A stretch of DNA of 58,524 nt, from positions 1 to 58,524 of the forward strand of contig NZ_SMKR01000020.1 of the NCBI RefSeq assembly GCF_004348725.1, read 5' to 3'. Below are positions 1 to 9,141 of this stretch, in pieces. The position numbers were made by a program, and so were the translations under genes. Each line of letters starts with the position of its first letter. Within the stretch, counting starts at the first letter, position 1. The notes under the pieces were generated by a model. That model worked only from the letters and a program-made list of their open reading frames with translations. It was not told the origin of the DNA and ran no database searches. The DNA comes from Kribbella turkmenica. GTDB taxonomy: Bacteria; Actinomycetota; Actinomycetes; Propionibacteriales; Kribbellaceae.

Positions 1-320
1 CGGTTCACGCTGCGGTCACCCTTGGCCCTGCCTCACCCCCTGCGGCCCTTAACATGCCCGGTTTCACGTTGCCAATGACTCCCTCCAAGGCTGGCGATCA
101 TGGCGAGCGTGGCTGTGTGACGCGGGGCGGCCAAAGCCTCATAGAACTCGCTAGATGGACTGGGCCGGAGGCTTCCATCGTGAACTGTACGGAGCGGGAT
201 GGCTACGGTTGGTAGCGGATTAGTCCGGTTTGGTCACTGATCGGCAACTTTTTTCGGGGAACGGGGGTTCTTCTCGTAGTCTCCGTCCGGGGATTTCATC
301 ATCACGACCTGGGGGGAACC
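1..320. other. Upstream region without a supported gene
   Basis: No open frame here has a ribosome site or a recognisable product. The last bases before the first gene are a purine run (GGGGGGAACC) directly in front of the ATG at 321, which serves as its ribosome-binding site. An A/T-rich patch (ACTTTTTTC, about 247-255) is the only low-GC stretch and may belong to the promoter. The left end is cut, so an upstream gene end cannot be excluded. Confidence 0.4.
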
Positions 321-2585
321 ATGGTCCGGAGGCTGCTTGCCTCTGCTGTCGTGCTTGTTGTCGCGGCTGCTGCTGTGCTGTTTGTGACGCGGTCCGCGGA
401 TGCGGCGAGTGCCAGTGTCACGGTTACCGCCACCGCGGCGTCGAACGGGACGACGACGCTGACGTATCGCGCGAATGTGCTGAAGGCAGGGACGATCCGG
501 GAGATCACCGTTGCGTTCCCGGCCGGGTCGACCGGGCGGATCACGTCGGTCAACGGTACGGTCAGTTCGGTGTCGTCGACTGTGCTGCGGTGGCGGCCCA
601 CGCGGGTCATCACGGTTGCGGCCGGTACCCGGCTCGTCATCCCGTTCTACGGCTTCCGCCTGCCCGCAGGCGGCCCGTGGACCCTGGGTTTCAAGGCGAT
701 CGGCACCGCCCGGCAGACCCTGACGTCCGGCTACGGGGTACTACAGCCGTTGAAGACCTACACCGCTGCCACGACCGTCACGGCCTCCAATCCGATCCCG
801 GGACAGACGACGGAGCTGCGCTACCGGAGCACGGTCACCCGCGCCGGGACCCTCGGCTCGGTGCGCATGCAGTTGCCCACGGCATCGACCGGCACGGTGA
901 CCTCGGTGAACGGGACGCTGAGCATCGCCGGCGGCTACGCGACCTGGAAACCCAAGGCCGTGCTCAATCTCGCCGCCGGCGCACGGATCTCGATTCCGCT
1001 GTACGGCGTTCGATTGTCCAAGTACGGCGGCATCATGCCACTGACGCTGTCCGCCACCACCTCGACGGGCACCGTGCTCTCGTCCGGCACCGGAAGTCTG
1101 TCGCTGATCGCGCCGCCCGCGGCTATGCCTGCGGTCGCCGCGACCGGCTTCGCGGCGATTCCGCCCGGCTGCCCGTCGTCGTGGCCGACGACGGTCGCCG
1201 AGAACGCGAAGGCCGGCACCGGTGACTGGGTCATTCCGGCCTCGATGAACGGTCAGTTGGCCGCGTACCTGACCAAGGTCTCGGCCACCTGCGGTGACAC
1301 GGTGGATCTCAAGGTCACGTCCGGCAACCCGGTCAGCGTCGTTGCCTACCGGATGGGGTACTACGCGGGTCTCGGAGCGCGTGAGGTCTGGCGACAGGAC
1401 GACGTACCGACTGTGGTTCAGGACGCTCCGATCACCGGAGGTACGTCGGCCGAGGGGCACGACTTGCGAATGACGTCGGCCGCGCACTGGACCAAGACGT
1501 TGAGCATCCCGGTCGACAAGGACTGGGTACCGGGCACGTACCTGATCAAGGTCAGCGACGGGCAGTCCGCGTCGTACGCGCCACTGACGGTTCGCGACGA
1601 CACGGGGACGAAGCACGACCTCCTGATCCAGCAGGCGACTACGACCTGGCAGGCGTACAACCGCTACGGCGGTGTGAGCTTCTACAGCGGGCCGGAAACC
1701 GGATCGGGCCGGCTGACCTTCGATCGTCCGTACAACGAGGGACAGGGATCCGGCCAGTACCTGACACTCGAGCAGGGTCTCGTGTTCTGGGCCGAGTCGA
1801 AGGGGCTGGATGTCACGTATTGGACGAACAACGACCTGGACGAGTTCGGCGGTCAACTGCCGGCTCGGGCGGCCACTGTGTTCCTGCCGGGGCATGACGA
1901 GTACTACTCGCTGCGGATGCGGGCTGCGCTGAGCCAGGCGATCGCGCGTGGTGTGAATGTGGCGAACCTCGGTGCGAATACGGCGTACCGGTTGATCACG
2001 TTCACCGGCGACGACCGGCGCGCGTGGGACATCGACCGGTACACCGACGGCTACACCTCCACGACCTGGCGCTATCTGGGTGACGCGTACGCGTCACAGC
2101 CGCTTCTGGGCGCGGAGTACTTCTGCCCGGTGACAGCCAGCACCCTGACCACTGGGACGGGCTGGATCTACGACGGCGTTCCTGCGGGCACACGGCTGCC
2201 CGGGTTCATCGCCGGTGAGGTCGACTACGTCTGGCCCGGGCTGTACAAGCATCCAGGGCTCACCACGGTCGCGAGTGGTACCGGGACCTGTCGTTCGAAC
2301 GGTAGGGCCGTGCCGATGCACGCCACCACGTTCACGGCGCCCTCCGGTGCACGTGTATTCAACGGCTCCACCTTCGCCTATGGCTGCTTCCTGGTTCGGC
2401 GCTGTCCGTCGAACTGGACCGTCCCGGCGCCGGACGCGGCGTCGCAGCAGGCGGTCGGCACCATGGTGGCCAACATCGCCGAATGGGTCTCGCAGGGCAC
2501 CATCAACGTGCCGGCCGACACCACAGCAGCGCAGGTGCGAGTCGCCGTACCGAAGCAGCCCCTGCAGACCAGCACGCAACCCTGA
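321..2585 (+). CDS. Secreted N,N-dimethylformamidase beta-subunit-like protein
   Basis: A 754-residue exported protein. Residues 1-28 form a signal peptide (basic MVRR, long Val/Ala/Leu core, cleavage near SADA-AS). Residues about 30-260 are two tandem beta-rich repeats of about 115 residues, each with the pattern 'VTSVNGT' followed by 'IPxYGxRL'. Residues about 275-735 match the C-terminal region of the large subunit of N,N-dimethylformamidase ('YRMGYYAGLGAREVW', 'TTTWQAYNRYGG', 'FLPGHDEYYS'), a domain often found in exported actinobacterial proteins where no amidase activity is known. The substrate is therefore unknown; neighbouring glycan-degrading genes suggest a cell-surface or polymer-related role (inference). 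The ATG follows a GGGGGGAACC ribosome site. It appears monocistronic. Confidence 0.8.
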   Translation: MVRRLLASAVVLVVAAAAVLFVTRSADAASASVTVTATAASNGTTTLTYRANVLKAGTIREITVAFPAGSTGRITSVNGTVSSVSSTVLRWRPTRVITVAAGTRLVIPFYGFRLPAGGPWTLGFKAIGTARQTLTSGYGVLQPLKTYTAATTVTASNPIPGQTTELRYRSTVTRAGTLGSVRMQLPTASTGTVTSVNGTLSIAGGYATWKPKAVLNLAAGARISIPLYGVRLSKYGGIMPLTLSATTSTGTVLSSGTGSLSLIAPPAAMPAVAATGFAAIPPGCPSSWPTTVAENAKAGTGDWVIPASMNGQLAAYLTKVSATCGDTVDLKVTSGNPVSVVAYRMGYYAGLGAREVWRQDDVPTVVQDAPITGGTSAEGHDLRMTSAAHWTKTLSIPVDKDWVPGTYLIKVSDGQSASYAPLTVRDDTGTKHDLLIQQATTTWQAYNRYGGVSFYSGPETGSGRLTFDRPYNEGQGSGQYLTLEQGLVFWAESKGLDVTYWTNNDLDEFGGQLPARAATVFLPGHDEYYSLRMRAALSQAIARGVNVANLGANTAYRLITFTGDDRRAWDIDRYTDGYTSTTWRYLGDAYASQPLLGAEYFCPVTASTLTTGTGWIYDGVPAGTRLPGFIAGEVDYVWPGLYKHPGLTTVASGTGTCRSNGRAVPMHATTFTAPSGARVFNGSTFAYGCFLVRRCPSNWTVPAPDAASQQAVGTMVANIAEWVSQGTINVPADTTAAQVRVAVPKQPLQTSTQP

Positions 2586-2606
2586 CCCGCGCCACCTGCC
2601 GAACAG

Positions 2607-2779
2607 CAGGTGTCAGCGGGTGGTTGTGGCCAGCAGGTACTGCGCGGGGAGCTCGACCGCACCGGACCCTGAGGTCCAGTCGTCGGCGATCATGGCGAGC
2701 AGTCGACCTGGCCCCGAGCGTAGGCGGCGATCGGACAGCGTCGGGAAGCCGACAGGGGCGGCGCATTGACCAGGGAGTT
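2607..2779 (-). pseudogene. Possible C-terminal remnant of a SAM-dependent methyltransferase
   Basis: On the minus strand an open stretch of about 50 codons, bounded upstream by TAA and ending in TGA, reads '..GRLLAMIADDW..' and 'VELPAQYLLATTTR' just before the stop. The composition and the ending resemble the C-terminal tail of class I methyltransferases. There is no start codon, no ribosome site and no motif I for SAM binding, so if real it is a fragment. It lies between two unrelated plus-strand genes. The resemblance is from memory of the family and is weak. Confidence 0.25.
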
Positions 2780-2825
2780 ATGGAGCATCTCTACTAAATG
2801 GACCCAACCGCCCCGGAGGTCTGCC

Positions 2826-4586
2826 ATGCGTTCACGGTGCCTTGCCGTCGTCCTCGGCCTGATCCTGCTCCTGGTCGGCGGGACGCAGACCGCGCAGGCG
2901 GCGAACGTCCTGTCCAACCCGGGCTTCGAGACTGGATCGCTGAGCGGATGGACGTGCTCCGGTGGGTCTGTGGTCACCAGTCCGGTGCGCACTGGTGGCT
3001 ACGCCCTCAACGGTGCGGTGACGAGCTCGGACCACGCAAAGTGCAGTCAGACCGTGTCCGTGCAGCCGAACACGGCGTACACCTTGTCGGGCTGGGTGCG
3101 CGGGTCGTACGTCTACTTGGGTGTGACGGGCGGCGCCTCGACGTGGACGCCGTCCGCGACCAGCTTTACGCAATTGAGCGTGTCTTTCACGACTGGTGCG
3201 AGCCAGACGTCGGTGCAGGTCTACGTACACGGTTGGTACGGCCAGCCGGCGTACCAGGCGGACGACATCAGCCTCGACGGTCCTGGCGGCAACCCCTCCG
3301 GTCCCGGCACTCCCGGCACACCATCTATTACTGGCACGACGACCAGCAGCATCTCGCTGAGTTGGGGCGCGTCCACCGGCACAGTGACCGGCTACCGCGT
3401 GTACGAGGGGGCCAGCGTCGTACAGACCGTCACTGGTACGTCGGCGACCATCGGCGGGCTCGGGGCGTGCACGAGCCACACCTACTCGGTGGCGGCGTAC
3501 AACGGCTCGGGCGAGTCGGCCAAGTCGACTGCGACCACAGGTACGACGGGTGGGTGCACGAGCACGGGATTGCCGAAGCATGCGTTGATCGGCTACCTGC
3601 ACGCGAGCTTCGCCAACGGGTCCGGGTACGTGCGGATGGCCGACGTACCGGTGGAGTGGAACATCATCAACCTGGCCTTCGGGGAGCCGACCTCGGCGAC
3701 GTCCGGCGACATCCGCTTCACCCTCTGCCCGGTGGCCGAGTGCCCGAACGTGGAGACCGAGGCAGAGTTCATCAGCGCGATCCGCGCCAAGCAGGCGGCC
3801 GGGAAGAAGGTGCTGATCTCGATCGGCGGCGCCAACGGGCAGGTGCAACTCACCACGACCGCGGCACGGGACGCGTTCGTCAACTCGGTCAGCGCGATCA
3901 TCGACCGCTACGGCCTGGACGGGCTGGACATCGACTTCGAGGGCCACTCGCTGTATCTCGACCCGGGCGACACCGACTTCCGCAACCCGACGACGCCGGT
4001 GATCGTCAACCTGATCTCCGCGCTGAAGTCGCTCAAGGCGAAGTACGGCTCGGACTTCGTGCTGACGATGGCACCGGAGACGTTCTTCGTGCAGGTCGGT
4101 TACCAGTTCTACGGCGGCGCGGGCGGTGGCGACAACCGGACCGGATCCTACCTGCCGGTGATCCACGCGCTGCGGGACGCACTGACCGTTCTGCACGTCC
4201 AGGACTACAACTCGGGTCCGGTGATGGGGCTGGACAACCAGTACCACACCATGGGCGGCGCCGACTTCCACATCGCGATGACCGACATGGTCAAGGCCGG
4301 CTTCCCGGTCGCGAGCACCGGCCACACCTTCCCTGGACTACGGGAAGACCAGATCGCGTTCGGGCTGCCGGCGGCGGTCAGCGCGGGCAACGGCTACACC
4401 GCCCCGGCGGCCGTCCACCAGGCGCTCGAGTGCCTGGTGAAGGGCCAGAACTGCGGCGGCTACAGCCTCCGCGGCGGCGCGTCGCCGGCGTTCCGCGGGC
4501 TGATGACGTGGTCGATCAACTGGGACAGGTACTACGGCTGGGAGTTCAGGAACAGTCACGCGCCGTACCTCGCCGCGTTGCCCTGA
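2826..4586 (+). CDS. Secreted modular GH18 chitinase (CBM-FnIII-GH18)
   Basis: A 586-residue endo-chitinase-type enzyme that should cut beta-1,4-linked GlcNAc polymers outside the cell. The ATG at 2826 is chosen because GGAGGT lies 5 bases upstream and it opens directly into a signal peptide (residues 1-26, ending TAQA-AN). Residues about 27-155 form a beta-sandwich carbohydrate-binding module ('NPGFETGSLSGW'), about 165-250 a fibronectin type III domain, and about 255-585 the GH18 barrel. The catalytic motif is complete (DGLDIDFE, acid Glu372), as is the 'SIGG' strand. It has no partner genes nearby; a second, different GH18 lies at 38.2 kb. Family assignment is firm, chitin as substrate is likely. 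Confidence 0.93.
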   Translation: MRSRCLAVVLGLILLLVGGTQTAQAANVLSNPGFETGSLSGWTCSGGSVVTSPVRTGGYALNGAVTSSDHAKCSQTVSVQPNTAYTLSGWVRGSYVYLGVTGGASTWTPSATSFTQLSVSFTTGASQTSVQVYVHGWYGQPAYQADDISLDGPGGNPSGPGTPGTPSITGTTTSSISLSWGASTGTVTGYRVYEGASVVQTVTGTSATIGGLGACTSHTYSVAAYNGSGESAKSTATTGTTGGCTSTGLPKHALIGYLHASFANGSGYVRMADVPVEWNIINLAFGEPTSATSGDIRFTLCPVAECPNVETEAEFISAIRAKQAAGKKVLISIGGANGQVQLTTTAARDAFVNSVSAIIDRYGLDGLDIDFEGHSLYLDPGDTDFRNPTTPVIVNLISALKSLKAKYGSDFVLTMAPETFFVQVGYQFYGGAGGGDNRTGSYLPVIHALRDALTVLHVQDYNSGPVMGLDNQYHTMGGADFHIAMTDMVKAGFPVASTGHTFPGLREDQIAFGLPAAVSAGNGYTAPAAVHQALECLVKGQNCGGYSLRGGASPAFRGLMTWSINWDRYYGWEFRNSHAPYLAALP

Positions 4587-4680
4587 GGTTTCCCGCAGGT
4601 CCGAGGGCTGGGGAACCCCAGCGAAGGTGTGCGGGAATTACCCTTCCCGGATTCTGGTGCGGCGCTGGTATGAAAGAGGC

Positions 4681-6342
4681 ATGACAGCGTCAACGACCCG
4701 CCCGGTGATTCTCACCGTGGACGACGACCCCGGCGTTTCCCGGTCGATCGCCCGTGACCTCCGCCGCCGGTACGGCGAGGACCACCGCATCGTCCGGGCC
4801 GAGAACCCCGGGCAGGCGCTGGACGCCCTCCGGGAGCTGAAGCTGCGCGGTGAGCCGGTGGCTCTGCTGCTGGCCGACTACCGGATGCCCCAGATGTCCG
4901 GCATCGAGTTCCTCGAGGCCGCGATGGACCTGTTCCCGCTGGCCCGGCGGGTGCTGCTGACGGCGTACGCCGACACCGACGCGGCGATCCAGGCGATCAA
5001 CGTGGTCGACCTCGACCACTACCTGCTGAAACCGTGGAACCCGCCGGAGGAGAAGCTCTATCCGGTGGTCGACGCGATGCTCGACCTGTGGAAGTCCACC
5101 CCGGAGCCGTCCACCGACGAGACCCGGGTGATCGGGCACCGCTGGTCGGCGCCGTCGTTCGCGGCCCGCGACTTCCTCGCCCGCAACGCGGTACCGTACA
5201 ACTGGCTCGGCGTCGACGAGGACGAGGCCAAGCGGCTGCTCGACGCGGCCGGGATCGACGGTTCGAGCCTGCCGGTGGTGATCACCCCGGACGGCACCGT
5301 AATGGTCGCGCCGAGCGAGGCCGAGTTCGCCGACAAGGTCGGGCTGACCACGTCGCCGGCGAAGGACTTCTACGACCTGGTCGTGGTCGGCGGCGGCCCG
5401 GCCGGGCTGGGCGCTGCGGTGTACGGCGCCAGCGAGGGCCTGCGGACCGTTCTGGTCGAGCAGCTGGCGACCGGTGGACAGGCCGGCCAGTCGAGCCGGA
5501 TCGAGAACTACCTCGGCTTCCCGGACGGCGTGTCCGGGGCCCAGCTGACCGACCGGGCCCGGCGGCAGGCGGTCCGGTTCGGGGCCGAGTTGCTGACGGC
5601 TCGCCAGGTCGTCGGTCTGGAGACGCTCGGGTCTGCCCGACGGCTGCGGTTCTCCGACGGCAGCGAGATCTCGTCGCACTCGGTGATCCTCGCGACCGGG
5701 GTGTCGTACCGGACGCTGGAAGCACCTGGTGTGGTCGACCTGTGCGGACGCGGGATCTACTACGGCTCGGCGACGACCGAGGGCCCGAGCTGTGCCGGCC
5801 AGGAGGTCTACATCATCGGCGGGGCGAACTCCGCCGGCCAGGCCGCGGTGTACTTCTCGAACCACGCGAAACGCGTGCACATGCTCGTCCGAGGGCCATC
5901 GCTGACGACGACGATGTCGACGTACCTGATCGACCAGATCGAGGCGATCGACAACATCGAGGTCCACACCTGCACCGAAGTGGTCGACTGCAAGGGCACG
6001 GACCATCTCGAGCGGGCCACCCTCCGTAACAACGGGACCGGTGAGAGCCGTGAGGTGGACACGGAATGGATGTTCGTGTTCATCGGAGCGGCGCCGCGGA
6101 CGGACTGGCTGCCGGGTGACCTGCTGCGCGACGAGCGCGGTTTCGTCCTCACCGGTCCGGACCTGCGCGGCAAACCGCCGGGCTGGGGACTGGAGCGGGA
6201 GCCGTACCACCTGGAGACGAGCATGCCGGGCGTGTTCGCCGCGGGCGACGTACGAGCCGAGTCGGTGAAGCGGGTCGCCTCCGCGGTCGGCGACGGAGCG
6301 ATGGCCGTGACACTGGTGCACCGATACCTGGAGATGCTCTGA
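4681..6342 (+). CDS. Response regulator fused to thioredoxin-reductase-like flavoprotein
   Basis: A 553-residue cytoplasmic protein. Residues 8-125 are a REC domain with the acidic pocket (Asp14-Asp16), phospho-acceptor Asp66 ('LLADYRMP') and the conserved Lys in 'LLKPWNPP'. Residues about 140-225 resemble a thioredoxin/glutaredoxin-type fold without cysteines. Residues 231-553 are a two-domain FAD/NAD(P)H oxidoreductase: FAD motif 'VVVGGGPAG', 'GGQAG', NAD(P)H motif 'IIGGANSAGQAA', and C-terminal FAD site 'GVFAAGDVR'. The CxxC of true thioredoxin reductases is replaced by 'SATT', so it cannot reduce thioredoxin in the usual way. The ATG at 4681 (GAAAGAGG upstream) starts at the REC domain. 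Its stop overlaps the next start by one base (TGATG), so it is coupled to the kinase that follows, which probably phosphorylates Asp66. Confidence 0.92.
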   Translation: MTASTTRPVILTVDDDPGVSRSIARDLRRRYGEDHRIVRAENPGQALDALRELKLRGEPVALLLADYRMPQMSGIEFLEAAMDLFPLARRVLLTAYADTDAAIQAINVVDLDHYLLKPWNPPEEKLYPVVDAMLDLWKSTPEPSTDETRVIGHRWSAPSFAARDFLARNAVPYNWLGVDEDEAKRLLDAAGIDGSSLPVVITPDGTVMVAPSEAEFADKVGLTTSPAKDFYDLVVVGGGPAGLGAAVYGASEGLRTVLVEQLATGGQAGQSSRIENYLGFPDGVSGAQLTDRARRQAVRFGAELLTARQVVGLETLGSARRLRFSDGSEISSHSVILATGVSYRTLEAPGVVDLCGRGIYYGSATTEGPSCAGQEVYIIGGANSAGQAAVYFSNHAKRVHMLVRGPSLTTTMSTYLIDQIEAIDNIEVHTCTEVVDCKGTDHLERATLRNNGTGESREVDTEWMFVFIGAAPRTDWLPGDLLRDERGFVLTGPDLRGKPPGWGLEREPYHLETSMPGVFAAGDVRAESVKRVASAVGDGAMAVTLVHRYLEML

Positions 6343-7808
6343 TGACTGACCAGACCGAGCAGGCGCGACGGCTGACTCCCGACGAGCTGCGCACGCTCTT
6401 CCTGTTCGAGTCGCTGACCGACGAACAGTTGCAGTGGTTGTCCGAAGCCGGGTACGTCGAGTCGGTGCAGGACGGGATCGTCTTCACCGAGGGGGAACCG
6501 GCCACCTGCTGCTACATCCTGCTGTCCGGTGAGCTCCGCCTGTGCAAGCTGTCGCACGGCGAGGAGGTGGAGATCAACCGGACCCGCCAGCGCGGGGTGT
6601 ACGCCGGTGCGTTCAACGCCTTCTTCGGTGCCGACGACAGGAAGTCGTACACCGCGACCATGCGGGTCACCGAGCCGTCGGAGTTCTACGTGATCAGCGC
6701 CGCCACGATGGCGCAGATGATGAACAGCTGGTTCCCGATGGCCGTGCACCTGATCGAGGGCTTCGTCATGGGTATGCGGCGGACCAACGAGACGGTGGGG
6801 GAGCGCGAACGGCTGCTCGCGCTCGGGTCGCTGTCGGCCGGGCTCACCCACGAGCTGAACAACCCGGCCGCGGCGGCGGTCCGGGCCGCGGCGACCCTGC
6901 GGCAACGGGTCGCCGGGATGCGTTCCAAGCTGGCGATGCTTGCCGACGGCACCTTGGACGCGACCAAGCTGCACCAGATCGTCGAACTGCAGGAGGCGGC
7001 GGTCGAGCGGCTGGACAAGACCAAGGACAAGGACGTCTCCCCGATGGAGCTGTCCGACGCCGAGGATGCGTTGACGGACTGGCTCGACGACCACGACGTC
7101 CAGGCGAGCTGGGACGTCGCCCCGGTGCTGGCCGCGGCCGGTCTGGACGTGCCGTGGATGGAGGAGGTGCTGGCCGCGGTCGGGCCAAAGTACCTCGAGG
7201 GTGCGGTCCGCTGGCTGATGTACACGATCGACACCGAGTCGCTGATGAACGAGATCGACGACTCCGTCACCCGGATCTCGACACTGGTCGGGGCCGCGAA
7301 GCAGTACTCCCAGATCGACCGGGCGCCGTACCAGGTCGTCGACCTGCGGGAGCTGCTGAAGTCCACGCTGGTGATGATGTCGGGCAAACTCCAGGGGCTC
7401 GACGTGGTGAAGGAGTTCGATCCGGAGCTGCCGCCCATCCCGGCGTACGCCGCCGAGCTGAACCAGGTCTGGACGAACATCATCGACAACGCGGTCAGCG
7501 CGATGGGCGGGACGGGCACGCTGACGATCCGGACCAGGAAGGACGGCGCCTACGCGGTCGTCGAGATCGGCGACACCGGTCCGGGCATCCCGCCGGAGAT
7601 CCGCAGCCGTATCTTCGAGCCGTTCTTCACCACCAAGCCCATCGGTGAAGGCACCGGTCTGGGTCTCGACATCTCCTGGCGCATCGTCGTCAAGAAGCAT
7701 CACGGCGACCTCCGCGTCGAGTCCCGACCCGGTGACACCCGCTTCCGGATCGTCCTGCCGCTGGACCCGGACCAGGAGTTGGAGTCCGACCCCGACCTCC
7801 TCGCCTGA
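6342..7808 (+). CDS. Histidine kinase with cNMP-binding-type sensor domain
   Basis: A 488-residue soluble sensor kinase with no membrane segments. Residues about 15-140 are a cyclic-nucleotide-binding (CRP-type) beta-roll ('[20 protein letters not shown]'); whether a nucleotide binds is unknown. The dimerisation/phospho-acceptor site is '[16 protein letters not shown]' with His170. A long helical insert spans about 185-310. The ATPase domain has the N box ('[10 protein letters not shown]'), 'DTGPGIP' and '[11 protein letters not shown]'. The only partner visible is the REC-flavoprotein immediately upstream, whose stop overlaps this start. The pair has no DNA-binding output, so signalling would act on redox enzyme activity (inference). 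A hairpin at 7841-7862 may end the transcript. Confidence 0.92.
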   Translation: MTDQTEQARRLTPDELRTLFLFESLTDEQLQWLSEAGYVESVQDGIVFTEGEPATCCYILLSGELRLCKLSHGEEVEINRTRQRGVYAGAFNAFFGADDRKSYTATMRVTEPSEFYVISAATMAQMMNSWFPMAVHLIEGFVMGMRRTNETVGERERLLALGSLSAGLTHELNNPAAAAVRAAATLRQRVAGMRSKLAMLADGTLDATKLHQIVELQEAAVERLDKTKDKDVSPMELSDAEDALTDWLDDHDVQASWDVAPVLAAAGLDVPWMEEVLAAVGPKYLEGAVRWLMYTIDTESLMNEIDDSVTRISTLVGAAKQYSQIDRAPYQVVDLRELLKSTLVMMSGKLQGLDVVKEFDPELPPIPAYAAELNQVWTNIIDNAVSAMGGTGTLTIRTRKDGAYAVVEIGDTGPGIPPEIRSRIFEPFFTTKPIGEGTGLGLDISWRIVVKKHHGDLRVESRPGDTRFRIVLPLDPDQELESDPDLLA

Positions 7809-7840
7809 CCATCGAGTCCACCGCCGAAAACGACATCACT

Positions 7841-7862
7841 AGGACCCAGCCCGGCTGGTCCT
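7841..7862 (+). terminator. Candidate terminator between convergent genes
   Basis: An AGGACC/GGTCCT stem with an inner AGC/GCT extension lies 33 bases after the kinase stop and before the convergent 69-residue gene. It has no clear U-tract, as is common in high-G+C actinobacteria. Confidence 0.45.
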
Positions 7863-7896
7863 GCTGCCGAGGTGGGTGCTAAGCCGTGGTTGCGGG

Positions 7897-8106
7897 TTAC
7901 CCCTGGCTTTCCTTGGTCGGGGGTTGAGGCTTGTCGTTGCGGTTGGTGTCGGGCTGGGCGCCTTCGTCGTGGCGGATTTCCTGACCGGTCAGGTCGACTT
8001 CGCCGCCGCGTTCGAGCGCCTCGTTGACCTCGCTGTCGGTGATTTCGGCGGGGTCCTCGTGGGTTGTGGGGGTCAAGCCTTCGTACGGACCGCTCGGGCT
8101 GGTCAT
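7897..8106 (-). CDS. Small acidic hydrophilic protein, unknown function
   Basis: A 69-residue protein, rich in Glu, Asp, Thr, Gly and Pro, with no cysteine, signal or membrane segment, and probably disordered. It starts with ATG at 8106, preceded by GGAGGG at a good distance, which is the main reason to call it real. I do not recognise a family. It lies on the minus strand downstream of the kinase/aldolase pair (76 bases after the kinase stop), so it could be the last gene of that transcript or have its own promoter. Its function is unknown. Confidence 0.6.
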   Translation of the reverse strand: MTSPSGPYEGLTPTTHEDPAEITDSEVNEALERGGEVDLTGQEIRHDEGAQPDTNRNDKPQPPTKESQG

Positions 8107-8182
8107 GACCGTCCCTCCGTTCGTGGGGAGCTGTGCTCCGCCCCGGTGCCCGGCGCGTGTGAACTCAGTCGTGTCGGGCTGG

Positions 8183-9115
8183 TCAGCGGAGGGCGGTGCC
8201 TTGGGTGCGGGTGAGGAGGGTCAGGTCCGCGCGGGTGGGAAGGGACTCCCAGTCGCCGGTGGCGGTGACGCAGAAGGCGCCGGACGTGGTGGCGCGGTCG
8301 AGGCGTTGGTCGGGGGAGAGATGGTCGAGGGTGGCGGAGAGGTAGCCGGAGACAAAGGCGTCACCGGCGCCGATGCTGTCGACCACAGTGACCGGGAGGG
8401 CGGGACGGTGGATGGTGCCGTCGGCGGTGTGCGACCAGGCGCCCTTGCCGCCCGCGGTGACGACGACCTCGGTGATGCCGTTGTCCAGCAGGCCACGGAC
8501 CGGTTCGGAGGCGTCGGTGAGGATGTCGAGTTCGTCGTCCGACGCGAAAACCGTGTGTACGAACGGGAGCAGCTCACGCAGCGCGGTCGCCTCGGCGCGG
8601 GACCAGAGCCGGCCGCGGTAGTTGACGTCCAGGGACACGCGTACGGCGGACTCCGAGGCTGCCCGTACGACGTCAAGCGTCGCGGCGCGGGCGGAGCCCG
8701 AGAGCGCCGGTGTGATCCCGGTGACGTGCAGTAGCCGGGGCGCCGCGGCGTTCAGAGCGTCAACGCACTCTGCACTGGTCAGCGTGGAACCGGCCGACCC
8801 GCGCCGGTGGTAGCTGACCCGGGTGATGTCGTGCGACGGCTGGTCGAACGCGATGAAACCGGTGAACGACTCGTCCGAGAACCGGAGCCAACGGGTGTCG
8901 ACTCCCTCGGCTCGCAGCGTCCGCTGGATCAACCGGCCCGGCTCGTCGTTGCCGACGGCACCCAGCCACGCCGCCTGGTGCCCCAGCCGGGCGAGCCCGA
9001 TGGCGACGTTGCTCTCCGATCCGGCGATCGACAGGTGAGCGTCGCCGCCCAGCCGCATCGGCCGGGCGGTCCGCAGCGAGACCATCGTCTCGCCGATCGT
9101 CAACAGGTCCGTCAT
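8183..9115 (-). CDS. kdgK: PfkB-family 2-keto-3-deoxy-sugar-acid kinase
   Basis: A 310-residue cytoplasmic ribokinase-family enzyme. It has both PfkB signatures: the N-terminal 'GSESNVAIGLARLG' and the C-terminal 'DSIGAGDAFVSGYL', whose GAGD holds the catalytic aspartate and anion hole. The closest functional group is 2-dehydro-3-deoxygluconate/galactonate kinase, which makes KDPG or KDPGal from ATP. The aldolase gene lies 26 bases upstream on the same strand, so the two form an operon that turns 2-keto-3-deoxy-hexonate into pyruvate and glyceraldehyde-3-phosphate. DgoD at 12.5-13.7 kb would supply the substrate. The C4 stereochemistry of the substrate (gluco or galacto) cannot be read from sequence. 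Confidence 0.85.
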   Translation of the reverse strand: MTDLLTIGETMVSLRTARPMRLGGDAHLSIAGSESNVAIGLARLGHQAAWLGAVGNDEPGRLIQRTLRAEGVDTRWLRFSDESFTGFIAFDQPSHDITRVSYHRRGSAGSTLTSAECVDALNAAAPRLLHVTGITPALSGSARAATLDVVRAASESAVRVSLDVNYRGRLWSRAEATALRELLPFVHTVFASDDELDILTDASEPVRGLLDNGITEVVVTAGGKGAWSHTADGTIHRPALPVTVVDSIGAGDAFVSGYLSATLDHLSPDQRLDRATTSGAFCVTATGDWESLPTRADLTLLTRTQGTALR

Positions 9116-9141
9116 GTGCAGGCTCCGAGAAGGTCTGGGGG

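Noticed and set aside
2798..4684. 628-codon plus-strand frame overlapping the GH18 chitinase
   Set aside because: Out-of-frame shadow, Arg-rich; the chitinase frame has signal peptide, ribosome site and active site.
4690..6321. Long minus-strand open frame (543 codons) opposite the REC-flavoprotein gene
   Set aside because: It is Arg/Gly/Pro/Val/Asp/His-rich with no domain and no ribosome site, and is the antisense shadow of a gene with clear motifs; high G+C creates such frames.
4681..6342. Annotation as a true thioredoxin reductase
   Set aside because: The redox CxxC is absent (SATT at its place), so the usual thioredoxin chemistry is not possible.
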